A stretch of 42,973 bases of DNA from Lachnospiraceae bacterium (lineage in GTDB: Bacteria > Bacillota > Clostridia > Lachnospirales > Lachnospiraceae): assembly GCA_017399685.1 (NCBI GenBank), contig JAFQBM010000052.1, positions 1-42,973 on the forward strand. Reading direction: 5' to 3'. This document shows, one piece after another, positions 1-6,908 of the stretch. The first letter of the stretch is position 1, and each line of letters starts with the position of its first letter. The notes under the pieces are model-generated. The model was not told where the DNA came from. It saw nothing but the letters and a program-made list of their open reading frames with translations, and did not search any database. The position numbers were made by a program, and so were the translations under genes.

Positions 1-2
1 AG

Positions 3-47
3 CTGACTGCTTTGTTTGAAGAGTTTGCATTAGAATGTAAAAGATAA
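3..47 (+). CDS. C-terminal end of a gene entering from the left edge (partial)
   Basis: Frame 3 is open from the window edge to a TAA at 45-47 and encodes the last 14 residues of a protein (LTALFEEFALECKR). The next convincing gene to the right is on the opposite strand, and a bidirectional terminator follows at 157-204, which fits a convergent gene end here. Too little is visible to name it, and chance read-through of a short open frame cannot be excluded. Confidence 0.3.
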   Translation: MTALFEEFALECKR

Positions 48-81
48 TAAAAACAGTAGTAGAATAATGAATCATATAGCC

Positions 82-108
82 TCAATGATTCATGTCCTGA
101 ATCATTGA
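82..108. repeat. 11-bp perfect inverted repeat (hairpin)
   Basis: TCAATGATTCA at 82-92 is mirrored by TGAATCATTGA at 98-108 with a 5-nt loop. No T-run follows on either strand, so it is not a standard terminator. It lies between the end of the left-edge gene and the stronger hairpin at 157-200, and may be a processing or stabilising stem. Confidence 0.4.
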
Positions 109-156
109 AGTATAGATATTCTTATTTGAAATAGGGAATGCCAACTGTAAAAAATG

Positions 157-204
157 AACCATCCGTATTAGAAGTCAACAATTTTCTAATACGGATGGTT
201 TTTT
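157..204. terminator. bidirectional rho-independent terminator between convergent genes
   Basis: A 17-bp perfect stem (157-173 with 184-200) is followed by a six-T run at 199-204 on the plus strand. On the minus strand the complement of the A-run at 150-154 follows the stem. It can end the plus-strand gene at the left edge and pflA on the minus strand, whose stop codon is only 14 bp away. Confidence 0.85.
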
Positions 205-217
205 AATCCGCTAAATT

Positions 218-970
218 TTATTGTAATTCGGATCTTCTTCGTCTCATACCATCCAAAATAATATTCTTTGCCTTGATGGCATCATTAGAAGTAAGGGCAG
301 GTACGCCTTCTAATGGATAATCAATTCCAAGATTTTGATATTTCACGGTTCCCATGGTGTGGTATGGAAGAACATCCAAAGCTTTTAAGTTCTTTAAATC
401 ACCAATAAAATATCCAAGCTGATCCAGATAGGAATCAACGTATGTGATTTCCGGCACGATGACGTGACGAATCCACAGGGTAGTATCAGTAGTACCGATG
501 TATTTTGCAAAAGCAAGAATATGGTCGTTTGGCTGTCCCGTAAGTTTCTTATGTTCTTCCGGGTCAATGTGTTTAATATCCAGCATAACTAAATCCGTTA
601 CCTTCATCAGTCGGTCGAATTTTTTCATTAATTCCGGATTGTTTTCGTTAAATACGATTCCGGAGGTGTCCAGACAGGTATGAATGTCCTTTTCCTTCGC
701 TTTTTCAAACAATTCCGTTAAAAAATCAATCTGAAGCAAAGGTTCCCCGCCGGTTACGGTAAGCCCTCCGCCACTTAAAAAAGGACGGTAAGTTTCGTAA
801 TCTGCTAAAATTTCCTCTACAGTTTTCGTTTCTCCAATTCTAGGTTCCCAGGTATCCGGGTTATGGCAAAACAAACAACGCATAGGGCAGCCCTGCACGA
901 ACACAACATATCTGACTCCGGGACCATCTACAGTTCCAAAGGTTTCTATTGAATGAACATATCCTTCCAT
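218..970 (-). CDS. pflA: pyruvate formate-lyase activating enzyme
   Basis: This is a cytosolic radical SAM enzyme that reduces S-adenosylmethionine and puts the glycyl radical on pyruvate formate-lyase, which splits pyruvate to formate and acetyl-CoA without oxygen. At 250 residues it has the usual family length. The cluster-binding CX3CX2C motif is C28-PMR-C32-LF-C35, followed by HNPDTW, and GGGLTVTGGEPLLQ (about residue 67 on) is the family's SAM-contacting glycine motif. The ATG at 970 is preceded on the minus strand by a GTGAGG ribosome-binding site. Its partner pflB, which usually sits just upstream, is not in that position here: the sequence before the start is non-coding and the next gene is on the other strand. 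Activases of other glycyl-radical enzymes are close relatives, but the short form without extra ferredoxin domains favours PflA. Confidence 0.93.
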   Translation of the reverse strand: MEGYVHSIETFGTVDGPGVRYVVFVQGCPMRCLFCHNPDTWEPRIGETKTVEEILADYETYRPFLSGGGLTVTGGEPLLQIDFLTELFEKAKEKDIHTCLDTSGIVFNENNPELMKKFDRLMKVTDLVMLDIKHIDPEEHKKLTGQPNDHILAFAKYIGTTDTTLWIRHVIVPEITYVDSYLDQLGYFIGDLKNLKALDVLPYHTMGTVKYQNLGIDYPLEGVPALTSNDAIKAKNIILDGMRRRRSELQ

Positions 971-1070
971 TATAGTGCCTCACTTTCCATCTGATAGGTA
1001 AATTTCAATCATCTCAGCTAATCTTAACATATATGATATCGGAAAAAAAGAACTAAATTGTGAAAAAAGC

Positions 1071-1099
1071 TTGTTGGGATATAAAATAGATGTTATAAT
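1071..1099 (+). promoter_or_regulatory. sigma-A type promoter upstream of a candidate small RNA
   Basis: TTGTTG (1071-1076), a 17-bp spacer and a perfect TATAAT (1094-1099). Expected transcription start is near 1106. No ribosome-binding site and gene follow directly; what follows is the structured stretch at 1105-1185. Confidence 0.55.
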
Positions 1100-1104
1100 A
1101 CCAT

Positions 1105-1185
1105 AAAAGTAAATCTCATATCTTAGGAATGGATGTTTAGTGAATGAGTTTGCTGTTCATTCATCCTACTTTTGAATCTTTTTTT
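1105..1185 (+). ncRNA. candidate small RNA or leader ending in a terminator-like hairpin
   Basis: Directly after the promoter at 1071-1099 the sequence folds on itself. AAAAGTA (1105-1111) can pair with TACTTTT (1167-1173), and inside this GGATG and TGAATGA pair with CATCC and TCATTCA. A seven-T run lies at 1179-1185. There is no start codon with a ribosome-binding site inside. It could be a stand-alone RNA of about 80 nt or an attenuated leader for the small gene at 1337. No known RNA family was recognised. Confidence 0.35.
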
Positions 1186-1279
1186 CGCAACATATCATGT
1201 TTGTGATAAATTCTAAAGTTTTTTGTTTCTTTGTAAAATTACCATATACAAGTAAGGTACCTTGTCAACTTAATAAGAC

Positions 1280-1308
1280 TTTACACCCTTTGAGAAAATC
1301 GCTATAAT
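1280..1308 (+). promoter_or_regulatory. promoter of the small ORF, embedded in the inverted repeat
   Basis: TTTACA (1280-1285), 17 bp, TATAAT (1303-1308). The -35 hexamer lies inside the left inverted-repeat arm. Transcription would start near 1315, just ahead of the ribosome-binding site at 1323-1329. Confidence 0.6.
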
Positions 1309-1336
1309 TATGTATGATAGTGAAGGCGGTGATAAT

Positions 1337-1531
1337 ATGGAGGATATAGACTATATGGGTGAAAATGCTAGTGAGATGATTAATAAATTATCAAGACAAC
1401 TTGAGCATTCAAGGGACTTGAATGAATTATTTATAACTTTTATTGATATTGATGGATTAGACATTCCGGAGGAAGTAAAAAAGCTAATTAGAATAAAGAT
1501 GCAGGTTTGTCAGGATGATAAAGAAAATTAA
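1337..1531 (+). CDS. small acidic hypothetical protein
   Basis: The product is 64 residues, acidic and mostly helical by composition, with no signal peptide, membrane segment or cysteine motif. It has a single Cys near the C-terminus. The ATG at 1337 is chosen over the in-frame ATG at 1310 because AAGGCGG (1323-1329) sits 7 bp ahead of it. It has its own promoter and lies between 16-bp inverted repeats, so it may be cargo of a miniature mobile unit or a remnant of a longer element gene. I do not recognise the family. The ordered -35, -10, ribosome-binding site and start make it likely to be a real gene despite its size. Confidence 0.55.
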   Translation: MEDIDYMGENASEMINKLSRQLEHSRDLNELFITFIDIDGLDIPEEVKKLIRIKMQVCQDDKEN

Positions 1532-1604
1532 ATGAAATAGTAACAAAAAACAAGGTGTAAAGTCTTATTTTTTATATTAAGTTTGTAGAGTTACTATACA
1601 CACA

Positions 1605-1732
1605 GCACCAAAACATTTACTGTTTTGGTGCGTAAGAACATGATTCAAGTGTTCGCAGGCTCCTTTTGCGAAGCAAAACTTTAAATGAGCCTGCGAATCG
1701 TTACTGTTCACGAGGTACGAGTGTACAGTAAC
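1605..1732. repeat. three consecutive intergenic hairpins
   Basis: Three stems follow one another: GCACCAAAACA (1605-1615) with 1621-1631; TTCGCAGGCTC (1652-1662) with 1687-1697, enclosing a second stem TTTTGC/GCAAAA (1664-1678); and GTTACTGT (1700-1707) with 1725-1732. None has a T-run. This could be an intergenic palindromic repeat cluster or the 5' part of a structured RNA. Searching the rest of the genome for copies of the middle stem would decide. Confidence 0.45.
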
Positions 1733-1770
1733 TTTGTAGAGGCTGGATGGAACGATAAAGATGAAAATGC

Positions 1771-1799
1771 TTGCAAATTTACCCGTTATTAGTTACAAT
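1771..1799 (+). promoter_or_regulatory. promoter of the ferredoxin gene
   Basis: TTGCAA (1771-1776), 17-bp spacer, TACAAT (1794-1799). The predicted start near 1806 gives a leader of about 43 nt before the ferredoxin ATG. Confidence 0.6.
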
Positions 1800-1848
1800 A
1801 GACTAGATACAAGTCATTTTAATGGTTGAATAAAAGGAGGGTTATACC

Positions 1849-2019
1849 ATGGCATACGTTATTTCAGATGCATGTTTATCATGTGGTTCCTGTGCAGGAG
1901 AATGTCCGGTAGGAGCAATTAGCGAAGGAGAAGGACAATTCGTAATTGATGCAGATGCCTGCATCGAATGTGGAACTTGTGCAGCTGTTTGTCCAGCTTC
2001 TGCAATTTCACAAGGCTAA
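1849..2019 (+). CDS. clostridial-type 2[4Fe-4S] ferredoxin
   Basis: A small soluble electron carrier, typically serving pyruvate:ferredoxin oxidoreductase, hydrogenase, Rnf or electron-bifurcating enzymes in anaerobes. The 56-residue product has the two classical cluster motifs: C9-C12-C15 with C19-P, and C38-C41-C44 with C48-P. Each cluster takes three cysteines from one motif and the fourth from the other. Length and internal two-fold symmetry match clostridial ferredoxins exactly. AAAGGAGG (1833-1840) lies 8 bp before the ATG. It is monocistronic, between its own promoter (1771-1799) and a terminator (2037-2075), the usual arrangement for this abundant protein. Confidence 0.95.
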   Translation: MAYVISDACLSCGSCAGECPVGAISEGEGQFVIDADACIECGTCAAVCPASAISQG

Positions 2020-2036
2020 GAGGAAAGAAAACAGGG

Positions 2037-2075
2037 AAAGCTATGATGGGAGTAATATCTTGTCATAGCTTTTTT
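2037..2075 (+). terminator. rho-independent terminator after ferredoxin
   Basis: Stem AAAGCTATGA (2037-2046) with TCATAGCTTT (2063-2072), the right arm running into a six-T run (2070-2075). It begins 17 bp after the ferredoxin stop codon. Confidence 0.85.
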
Positions 2076-2229
2076 CTTTGCAAAATTACTAATTCTAAAT
2101 CGATTTTTTGATAAAATAAATAAAAAAATCAAAAATGGGACGGAAAATCAAAAAAAGATTGAAATTCTCCTTATTCTATGATAGCATAAGAACTAAGTGG
2201 GATTTGTTAAACTATTAACGTGATACCAA

Positions 2230-2283
2230 GGTCAAAAGATTCATAAATTACATGACATCATGTTATTTATGAATCTTTTGACC
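2230..2283 (+). promoter_or_regulatory. 19-bp perfect stem-loop in the leader of glgP
   Basis: Positions 2230-2248 pair without mismatch with 2265-2283, and the inner bases ACATGA/TCATGT can extend the stem. It ends 46 bp before the glgP start and is not followed by a T-run. It may be a protein-binding palindrome, an mRNA-stabilising 5' stem, or the end of an upstream transcript. No riboswitch family was recognised. Confidence 0.5.
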
Positions 2284-2329
2284 CAAAATCATAAAATACT
2301 AAAACGTGCCAATTACAGGAGGTTAATTT

Positions 2330-4780
2330 ATGAGCAAGAAGGCAGCTTTTAACAAAGATGAATTCAAACAAGAAGTAATAGACAACGTAAAATCATTGTA
2401 TCGTAAAGATATCACTGAAGCTACAAATCAACAGCTTTATCATGCAGTAGCTTACGCTGTAAAAGATATCATCATCGATCAGTGGATTGCTACTCACAAG
2501 GAATATGAAAAGAAGAATGTTAAGACTGTATACTACTTATCCATGGAATTCTTAATGGGTAGAGCATTAGGAAATAACATTATCAACTTGACTTATTATA
2601 AAGAAATCCAGAAAGCATTAGAAGAATTAGGATTCGATTTAAATGCAATCGAAGATCAGGAACCGGATGCAGCATTAGGAAACGGTGGTTTAGGACGTCT
2701 TGCAGCATGTTTCTTAGATTCTTTAGCAACTTTAGGCTTACCAGCTTATGGTTGTGGTATCAGATACCATTACGGTATGTTCAAACAACAGATTAAAGAC
2801 GGTTACCAGGTAGAAGTACCAGACGAATGGTTAACTGACGGAAACCCATTTGAAGTAAGACGTGCAGAATATGCTGTAAACGTTAAATTCGGTGGAAATG
2901 TACGTGTAGAAAAGGATGCAAACGGAAAGGACAAGTTCGTTCATGAAAACTATCAGGCAATCCGTGCTATCCCTTATGATTTACCAATCGTAGGTTACGG
3001 TAACAATGTAGTAAATACATTAAGAATCTGGGATGCAGAAGCAATCCAGACATTCTGCCTTGACTCTTTCGATAAGGGTGAATACCAAAGAGCAGTAGAA
3101 CAACAAAACTTAGCAAGAACTATCACAGAAGTGTTATATCCAAACGATAACCACTATGCTGGTAAGGAATTAAGATTAAAACAACAATATTTCTTTGTTT
3201 CTGCATCTGTTCAAAGAGCAGTATTAAAGTACAAAGAAAATAATACAGATATGAAGAAATTCCATGAAAAGGTTACATTCCAGTTGAACGATACTCACCC
3301 AACTGTAGCTGTAGCTGAACTTATGAGAATTTTAGTAGACGAAGAAGGCTTAAGCTGGGATGAAGCATGGGAAGTTACTTGCAAGACTTGTGCTTACACA
3401 AACCATACTATCATGGCAGAAGCATTGGAAAAATGGCCTCTTGAATTATTCTCAAGATTATTACCAAGAATCTACCAAATCGTAGAAGAAATCAACAGAA
3501 GATTCATCATCAAGATTCAGGAAATGTATCCAAATGACTGGTCTAAGGTTGAAAAGATGGCTATCATTTATGATGGACAGGTTAAGATGGCTCACCTTGC
3601 AATCGCAGGAAGCTACTCTGTAAACGGTGTTGCAAGACTTCATACTGACATCTTAATGCAGAGAGAATTAAAAGACTTCTATGAAATGAATCCAAAGCAG
3701 TTCAACAATAAGACAAACGGTATCACTCAGAGACGTTTCTTATTACATGCAAACCCATTGTTAGCTGACTGGATTACAGATAAGATTGGTAACAAGTGGA
3801 TTACTGACCTTCCAGAATTAAAGAAGTTAGAAGTATATTTGGATGATAAGAAAGCTCAGCAGGAATTTATGCAGATTAAGTATAAGAATAAAGTTCGTCT
3901 TGCTGAATATATTAAAGAACACAACGGTGTTGAAGTAAACCCTGATTCTATTTTTGATATTCAGGTTAAGAGACTTCATGAATATAAGAGACAGTTATTA
4001 AACATCTTACACGTAATGCACTTATACAATGAAATCAAAGAACATCCGGATATGGACATCGTTCCAAGAACTTTCATCTTTGGTGCTAAGGCAGCAGCTG
4101 GTTACAGAACTGCAAAATTAACTATCAAGTTAATCAACTCTGTAGCAGATGTGATTAACAATGATGAAAGTATTAAAGGTAAGATTAAGGTTGTATTCAT
4201 TGAAAACTATCGTGTATCCAATGCAGAAATTATCTTCGCTGCAGCAGACGTTTCAGAACAAATCTCTACTGCATCTAAGGAAGCATCTGGTACAGGTAAC
4301 ATGAAGTTTATGTTAAATGGTGCTCCAACTCTTGGTACTATGGATGGTGCTAACGTGGAAATCGTAGAAGAAGTAGGTGCTGAAAACGCATTTATCTTTG
4401 GTTTATCTGCTCAGGAAGTTATGGAATACGAAAAGAACGGAAACTACAATCCACGCGAAATCTATAATACAAACCAGGCAGTAAGAAGAGTTCTTACTCA
4501 GTTAGTAGATGGAACTTACTCTAAGGATACTGAATTATTCAGAGAATTATTTGACTCTTTATTAAACAGAGATCAATACTTCATCTTAAAGGACTTCGAT
4601 GCTTATGCAGAAGCTCATAAGAGAGTAAACGAAGCATACAAGGATCAAGAATCATGGGCTAAGATGGCTATGACTCAGACTGTAAACGTAGGTAAGTTTA
4701 CTGCAGATAGAACTATCGCAGAATATGCAAAGGATATCTGGAAATTAAAGAAAGTAACTGTTAAGTTACCAGCAAAATAA
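2330..4780 (+). CDS. glgP: glycogen/starch/maltodextrin phosphorylase
   Basis: A cytosolic PLP enzyme of family GT35. It removes glucose units from the non-reducing ends of glycogen or maltodextrin with phosphate, giving glucose-1-phosphate. The 816-residue length is normal. The PLP-binding lysine is K659 in the family signature around GTGNMKFMLNG, preceded by EASG. The N-terminal YYLSMEFLMGRAL and DAALGNGGLGRLAACF motifs are typical. The start ATG has AGGAGG shortly upstream. Codon use is strongly biased (many TTA, AGA, AAG), as in a highly expressed gene. It is monocistronic, with a large stem-loop in the leader and a strong terminator after it. Pgi, further right, acts in the same sugar-phosphate pool. 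Maltodextrin and glycogen phosphorylases cannot be told apart by eye. Confidence 0.96.
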   Translation: MSKKAAFNKDEFKQEVIDNVKSLYRKDITEATNQQLYHAVAYAVKDIIIDQWIATHKEYEKKNVKTVYYLSMEFLMGRALGNNIINLTYYKEIQKALEELGFDLNAIEDQEPDAALGNGGLGRLAACFLDSLATLGLPAYGCGIRYHYGMFKQQIKDGYQVEVPDEWLTDGNPFEVRRAEYAVNVKFGGNVRVEKDANGKDKFVHENYQAIRAIPYDLPIVGYGNNVVNTLRIWDAEAIQTFCLDSFDKGEYQRAVEQQNLARTITEVLYPNDNHYAGKELRLKQQYFFVSASVQRAVLKYKENNTDMKKFHEKVTFQLNDTHPTVAVAELMRILVDEEGLSWDEAWEVTCKTCAYTNHTIMAEALEKWPLELFSRLLPRIYQIVEEINRRFIIKIQEMYPNDWSKVEKMAIIYDGQVKMAHLAIAGSYSVNGVARLHTDILMQRELKDFYEMNPKQFNNKTNGITQRRFLLHANPLLADWITDKIGNKWITDLPELKKLEVYLDDKKAQQEFMQIKYKNKVRLAEYIKEHNGVEVNPDSIFDIQVKRLHEYKRQLLNILHVMHLYNEIKEHPDMDIVPRTFIFGAKAAAGYRTAKLTIKLINSVADVINNDESIKGKIKVVFIENYRVSNAEIIFAAADVSEQISTASKEASGTGNMKFMLNGAPTLGTMDGANVEIVEEVGAENAFIFGLSAQEVMEYEKNGNYNPREIYNTNQAVRRVLTQLVDGTYSKDTELFRELFDSLLNRDQYFILKDFDAYAEAHKRVNEAYKDQESWAKMAMTQTVNVGKFTADRTIAEYAKDIWKLKKVTVKLPAK

Positions 4781-4823
4781 ATTGCTAAAGGCTACCGCAA
4801 GGTGCCATAAAGAATAAAGAACG

Positions 4824-4866
4824 AAAGAAGAGAAACCGGGAAATTCCCAGTTTCTCTTCTTTGCTT
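4824..4866 (+). terminator. terminator after glgP
   Basis: AAAGAAGAGAAAC (4824-4836) pairs with GTTTCTCTTCTTT (4850-4862), with an inner GGG/CCC extension. A short T-rich tail follows. The rest of the gap up to 5170 is AT-rich and shows no gene. Confidence 0.8.
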
Positions 4867-5169
4867 TATAGAAAGTTCGATTTTTGGCGTTGTGTTGCTG
4901 TTAAACAAGTTTATCTTTGTTTGAAAAAAATCTATGTTCATTCTATGAATTGATGGTCATTTGGCATTTGATTAGTTAGATTTAAAGGCTTCATTTTCTT
5001 ACTATACCAACTTGTAAATTACTTACTCTACATTTGAATGATTGAAAAATATATAAAAATGATATAGGTATAATGATTTTTTTTATTATAGCAATAGATA
5101 ATAATTAATAAATATTTTTGGTTAAAATAACTAATTTAGATTATTTACCAAATATAACTAGAAAAAATA

Positions 5170-5198
5170 TTGACAAAAATAGACTTTATTGCTAATAT
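5170..5198 (+). promoter_or_regulatory. strong promoter of the RiPP cluster
   Basis: A consensus TTGACA (5170-5175), 17-bp spacer and TAATAT (5193-5198). The start would be near 5205, giving a leader of about 30 nt before the maturase ATG at 5236. No palindromic operator was seen beside it. Confidence 0.75.
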
Positions 5199-5235
5199 GA
5201 AATAAAATTAATTTTTGATGGAAGGGCAAATAGAT

Positions 5236-6582
5236 ATGAATTTGTTATGTAATGATAAAACGGGCTATTATCCACATTATATTAAAGAACTAGATGGTTC
5301 ATTCTACCTATATAATATAATTACAAATGGTATTTTTTTAATAGAACCACAAGAGCATGATATATTAATTGGTAAGGCAGATATAAATACTGTAGAAAAT
5401 GTTGATATTAAAAGATTCTTTGAGGACAATTTTATAATAATCACAGAAAAGAATAAAAAATATTTAGATGAATTATATCAGAAAGCAATATCAAAAAAGA
5501 AAAGTTTAAATGCAACAAGTTTGACTCTTATGGTTTCGCAAGCATGTAATTTGAGATGTAAGTACTGTTATGGTGATGGTGGGGAGTATTCTAATAAAGG
5601 TTTGATGTCATATGAAATTGCTAAAAATGCAGTAGATTTTTTTGTGTCGAATACAGATGAAAAAAGATTGAATATATGTTTTTTTGGTGGGGAACCTTTG
5701 TTGAATTTTGATTTAGTAAAAAAGGTAGTTGAATATACAAAAGATATAGCTAGTTTAAGGGATAAGGAATTTACCTATTCAATGACTACAAATGCAACCC
5801 TTATAACACCAGAAGCAGAACAGTTGATAAAAGAAAATAAAATTTCACTTACAGTTAGTATGGATGGAAAGAAAGAGACAAATGATATAAATCGGTACTA
5901 TGCTAATAAGAAAGGAGTTTATGATGATATAAATTCTAAAACAATAAATTTGAAGAATTATATTATTGTAAGAGCAACAATTGCACCACCGAATCTGAAT
6001 CTTGATGAGAATTTGTTACATATTATAAAAGACTTAAAATATAAGAAAGTAGCTTGGGCTGAGGCTGATAATTTATTATCAGAAGATGATTACAATGTGC
6101 TCTTAGAGTATACCATGAAGCTGTATGATAGATTGGAAAAAATGATAAAAGAGGGGAGATTAGAAGAGGTAAAAAAATATCATTCCTTTGTAAATGTTTT
6201 AAGAAAATTTAATCATGATGGGATAAGAAGTAAGGGATGTGGTTCAGGAACTAATATGATGGCTGTTGACATTGATGGAAAAATATATCCATGTCATAGG
6301 TTTGTGGGAATAGAAAATGCTGTTTTAGGTGATGTTTGTACTGGAGAGTTAGCAAGCACGGATTTTTATTCAGATGTAGAATTGGCTAACTTTGAAAAAT
6401 GTAAATATTGCTTAGCCCGAAGTGTTTGTGGTGGTGGTTGTATAAATGAAAATTTTTTTGCGAATAGCTATATAAATGAGCCATCTGAAAAACATTGTAA
6501 TTATAGAATAAAACTTGTAGATAGACTTCTAGAAATATATATTTGTATGTCAGAAGAAGAAAAGCAGATATTATTGGATTAA
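5236..6582 (+). CDS. ccpM: radical SAM/SPASM peptide maturase (CcpM-like) of a Cys-rich RiPP
   Basis: A cytosolic radical SAM enzyme expected to crosslink the Cys-rich peptide encoded directly downstream. Domains in order of the 448 residues: N-terminal RRE-like leader-binding region (about 1-90); radical SAM core with CX3CX2C at C104-NLR-C108-KY-C111 and FFGGEPLLNF; C-terminal SPASM domain with the Cys sets around GCGSGTNMMAVDIDG...YPCHRF and CKYCLARSVCGGGC. I start at ATG 5236, which has GGAAGGG 9 bp upstream, not at the earlier TTG/ATG at 5215/5218, which has none. The set of maturase, Cys-rich peptide, ABC proteins and S8 protease fits the clostridial CcpM/CLI_3235-class system as I remember it. 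The alternatives are a sactipeptide or a general ranthipeptide synthase; the precursor spacing favours ranthipeptide chemistry. Confidence 0.85.
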   Translation: MNLLCNDKTGYYPHYIKELDGSFYLYNIITNGIFLIEPQEHDILIGKADINTVENVDIKRFFEDNFIIITEKNKKYLDELYQKAISKKKSLNATSLTLMVSQACNLRCKYCYGDGGEYSNKGLMSYEIAKNAVDFFVSNTDEKRLNICFFGGEPLLNFDLVKKVVEYTKDIASLRDKEFTYSMTTNATLITPEAEQLIKENKISLTVSMDGKKETNDINRYYANKKGVYDDINSKTINLKNYIIVRATIAPPNLNLDENLLHIIKDLKYKKVAWAEADNLLSEDDYNVLLEYTMKLYDRLEKMIKEGRLEEVKKYHSFVNVLRKFNHDGIRSKGCGSGTNMMAVDIDGKIYPCHRFVGIENAVLGDVCTGELASTDFYSDVELANFEKCKYCLARSVCGGGCINENFFANSYINEPSEKHCNYRIKLVDRLLEIYICMSEEEKQILLD

Positions 6583-6586
6583 ATGG

Positions 6587-6616
6587 TTATATGTAATAAG
6601 ATTTATTTACATATAA
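6587..6616 (+). other. hairpin between maturase and precursor genes
   Basis: TTATATGTAA (6587-6596) pairs with TTACATATAA (6607-6616) across a 10-nt loop. No T-run follows, so it may be a processing or stability element just ahead of the precursor's ribosome-binding site. Confidence 0.35.
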
Positions 6617-6643
6617 AATCAAATATTAGGAGGTGAAAGTATA

Positions 6644-6814
6644 ATGAAGCAGATGAATAAGAGTGTTATTGCAAACTATAATAATGACAGAGAGCCTTCA
6701 TGGTGTATTTTCTGTGATGCAAAGGATCGTTGTGATCGTTGCGATGCACCGGATTTTAGTGATAACGATTGTGGCAATTGCGATTTAGGGACTGAGTGCA
6801 CGCGTATTGGTTAG
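6644..6814 (+). CDS. Cys/Asp-rich RiPP precursor peptide (putative ranthipeptide)
   Basis: A 56-residue peptide preceded by AGGAGGTGAA. Residues 1-20 form a leader (MKQMNKSVIANYNNDREPSW). The presumed core from 21 on carries seven cysteines: C21, C24, C30, C33, C43, C46, C52. Three CxxCD modules are visible (C21-D25, C30-D34, C43-D47). Asp lies four residues after C21, C24, C30, C33 and C43 (D25, D28, D34, D37, D47), and Thr four after C46 (T50). Known biology: the ranthipeptide enzyme PapB links Cys sulfur to the C-beta of Asp in CX3D repeats, and SCIFF peptides have Cys-Thr links. Inference: five to six thioether rings. No Gly-Gly leader end and no C39 peptidase are present, so the S8 protease at 11726 is the likely leader peptidase. 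Alternative: a metal-binding CxxC peptide. Confidence 0.8.
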   Translation: MKQMNKSVIANYNNDREPSWCIFCDAKDRCDRCDAPDFSDNDCGNCDLGTECTRIG

Positions 6815-6838
6815 TTGAGAAATTGACCATAAGAGTAG

Positions 6839-6873
6839 GCTCTGTAAACTTTATAAGTTTATAGAGCTTTTTC
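6839..6873 (+). terminator. attenuating terminator after the precursor
   Basis: GCTCTGTAAACT (6839-6850) pairs with AGTTTATAGAGC (6856-6867, one G-T pair), followed by CTTTTTCT. No new promoter was found before the exporter at 6909. The likely role is partial termination, so that precursor mRNA exceeds transporter mRNA. Confidence 0.75.
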
Positions 6874-6908
6874 TGTGTATATTATTGAAAGAATTTAATG
6901 GAGTTAAA

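Larger units (their letters stand above)
1272..1569. repeat. 16-bp perfect inverted repeats enclosing one small gene (MITE-like unit)
   Basis: AATAAGACTTTACACC at 1272-1287 is exactly mirrored by GGTGTAAAGTCTTATT at 1554-1569, about 265 bp apart. The similarity extends weakly outwards (CTTAAT on the left, ATTAAG on the right, offset by a few bases). The only gene between the arms is the 64-residue ORF at 1337-1531. The left arm also supplies the -35 box of that gene's promoter. The architecture is that of a miniature inverted-repeat element or a decayed insertion sequence. The ACTTTACAC core reminds me of IS256/Mutator-type ends, but this was not checked, and no clear target-site duplication was found. 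Confidence 0.5.

Noticed and set aside
1641-1685. 14-codon peptide starting in the hairpin cluster
   Set aside because: Short, without ribosome-binding site, and fully contained in the nested stem-loop.
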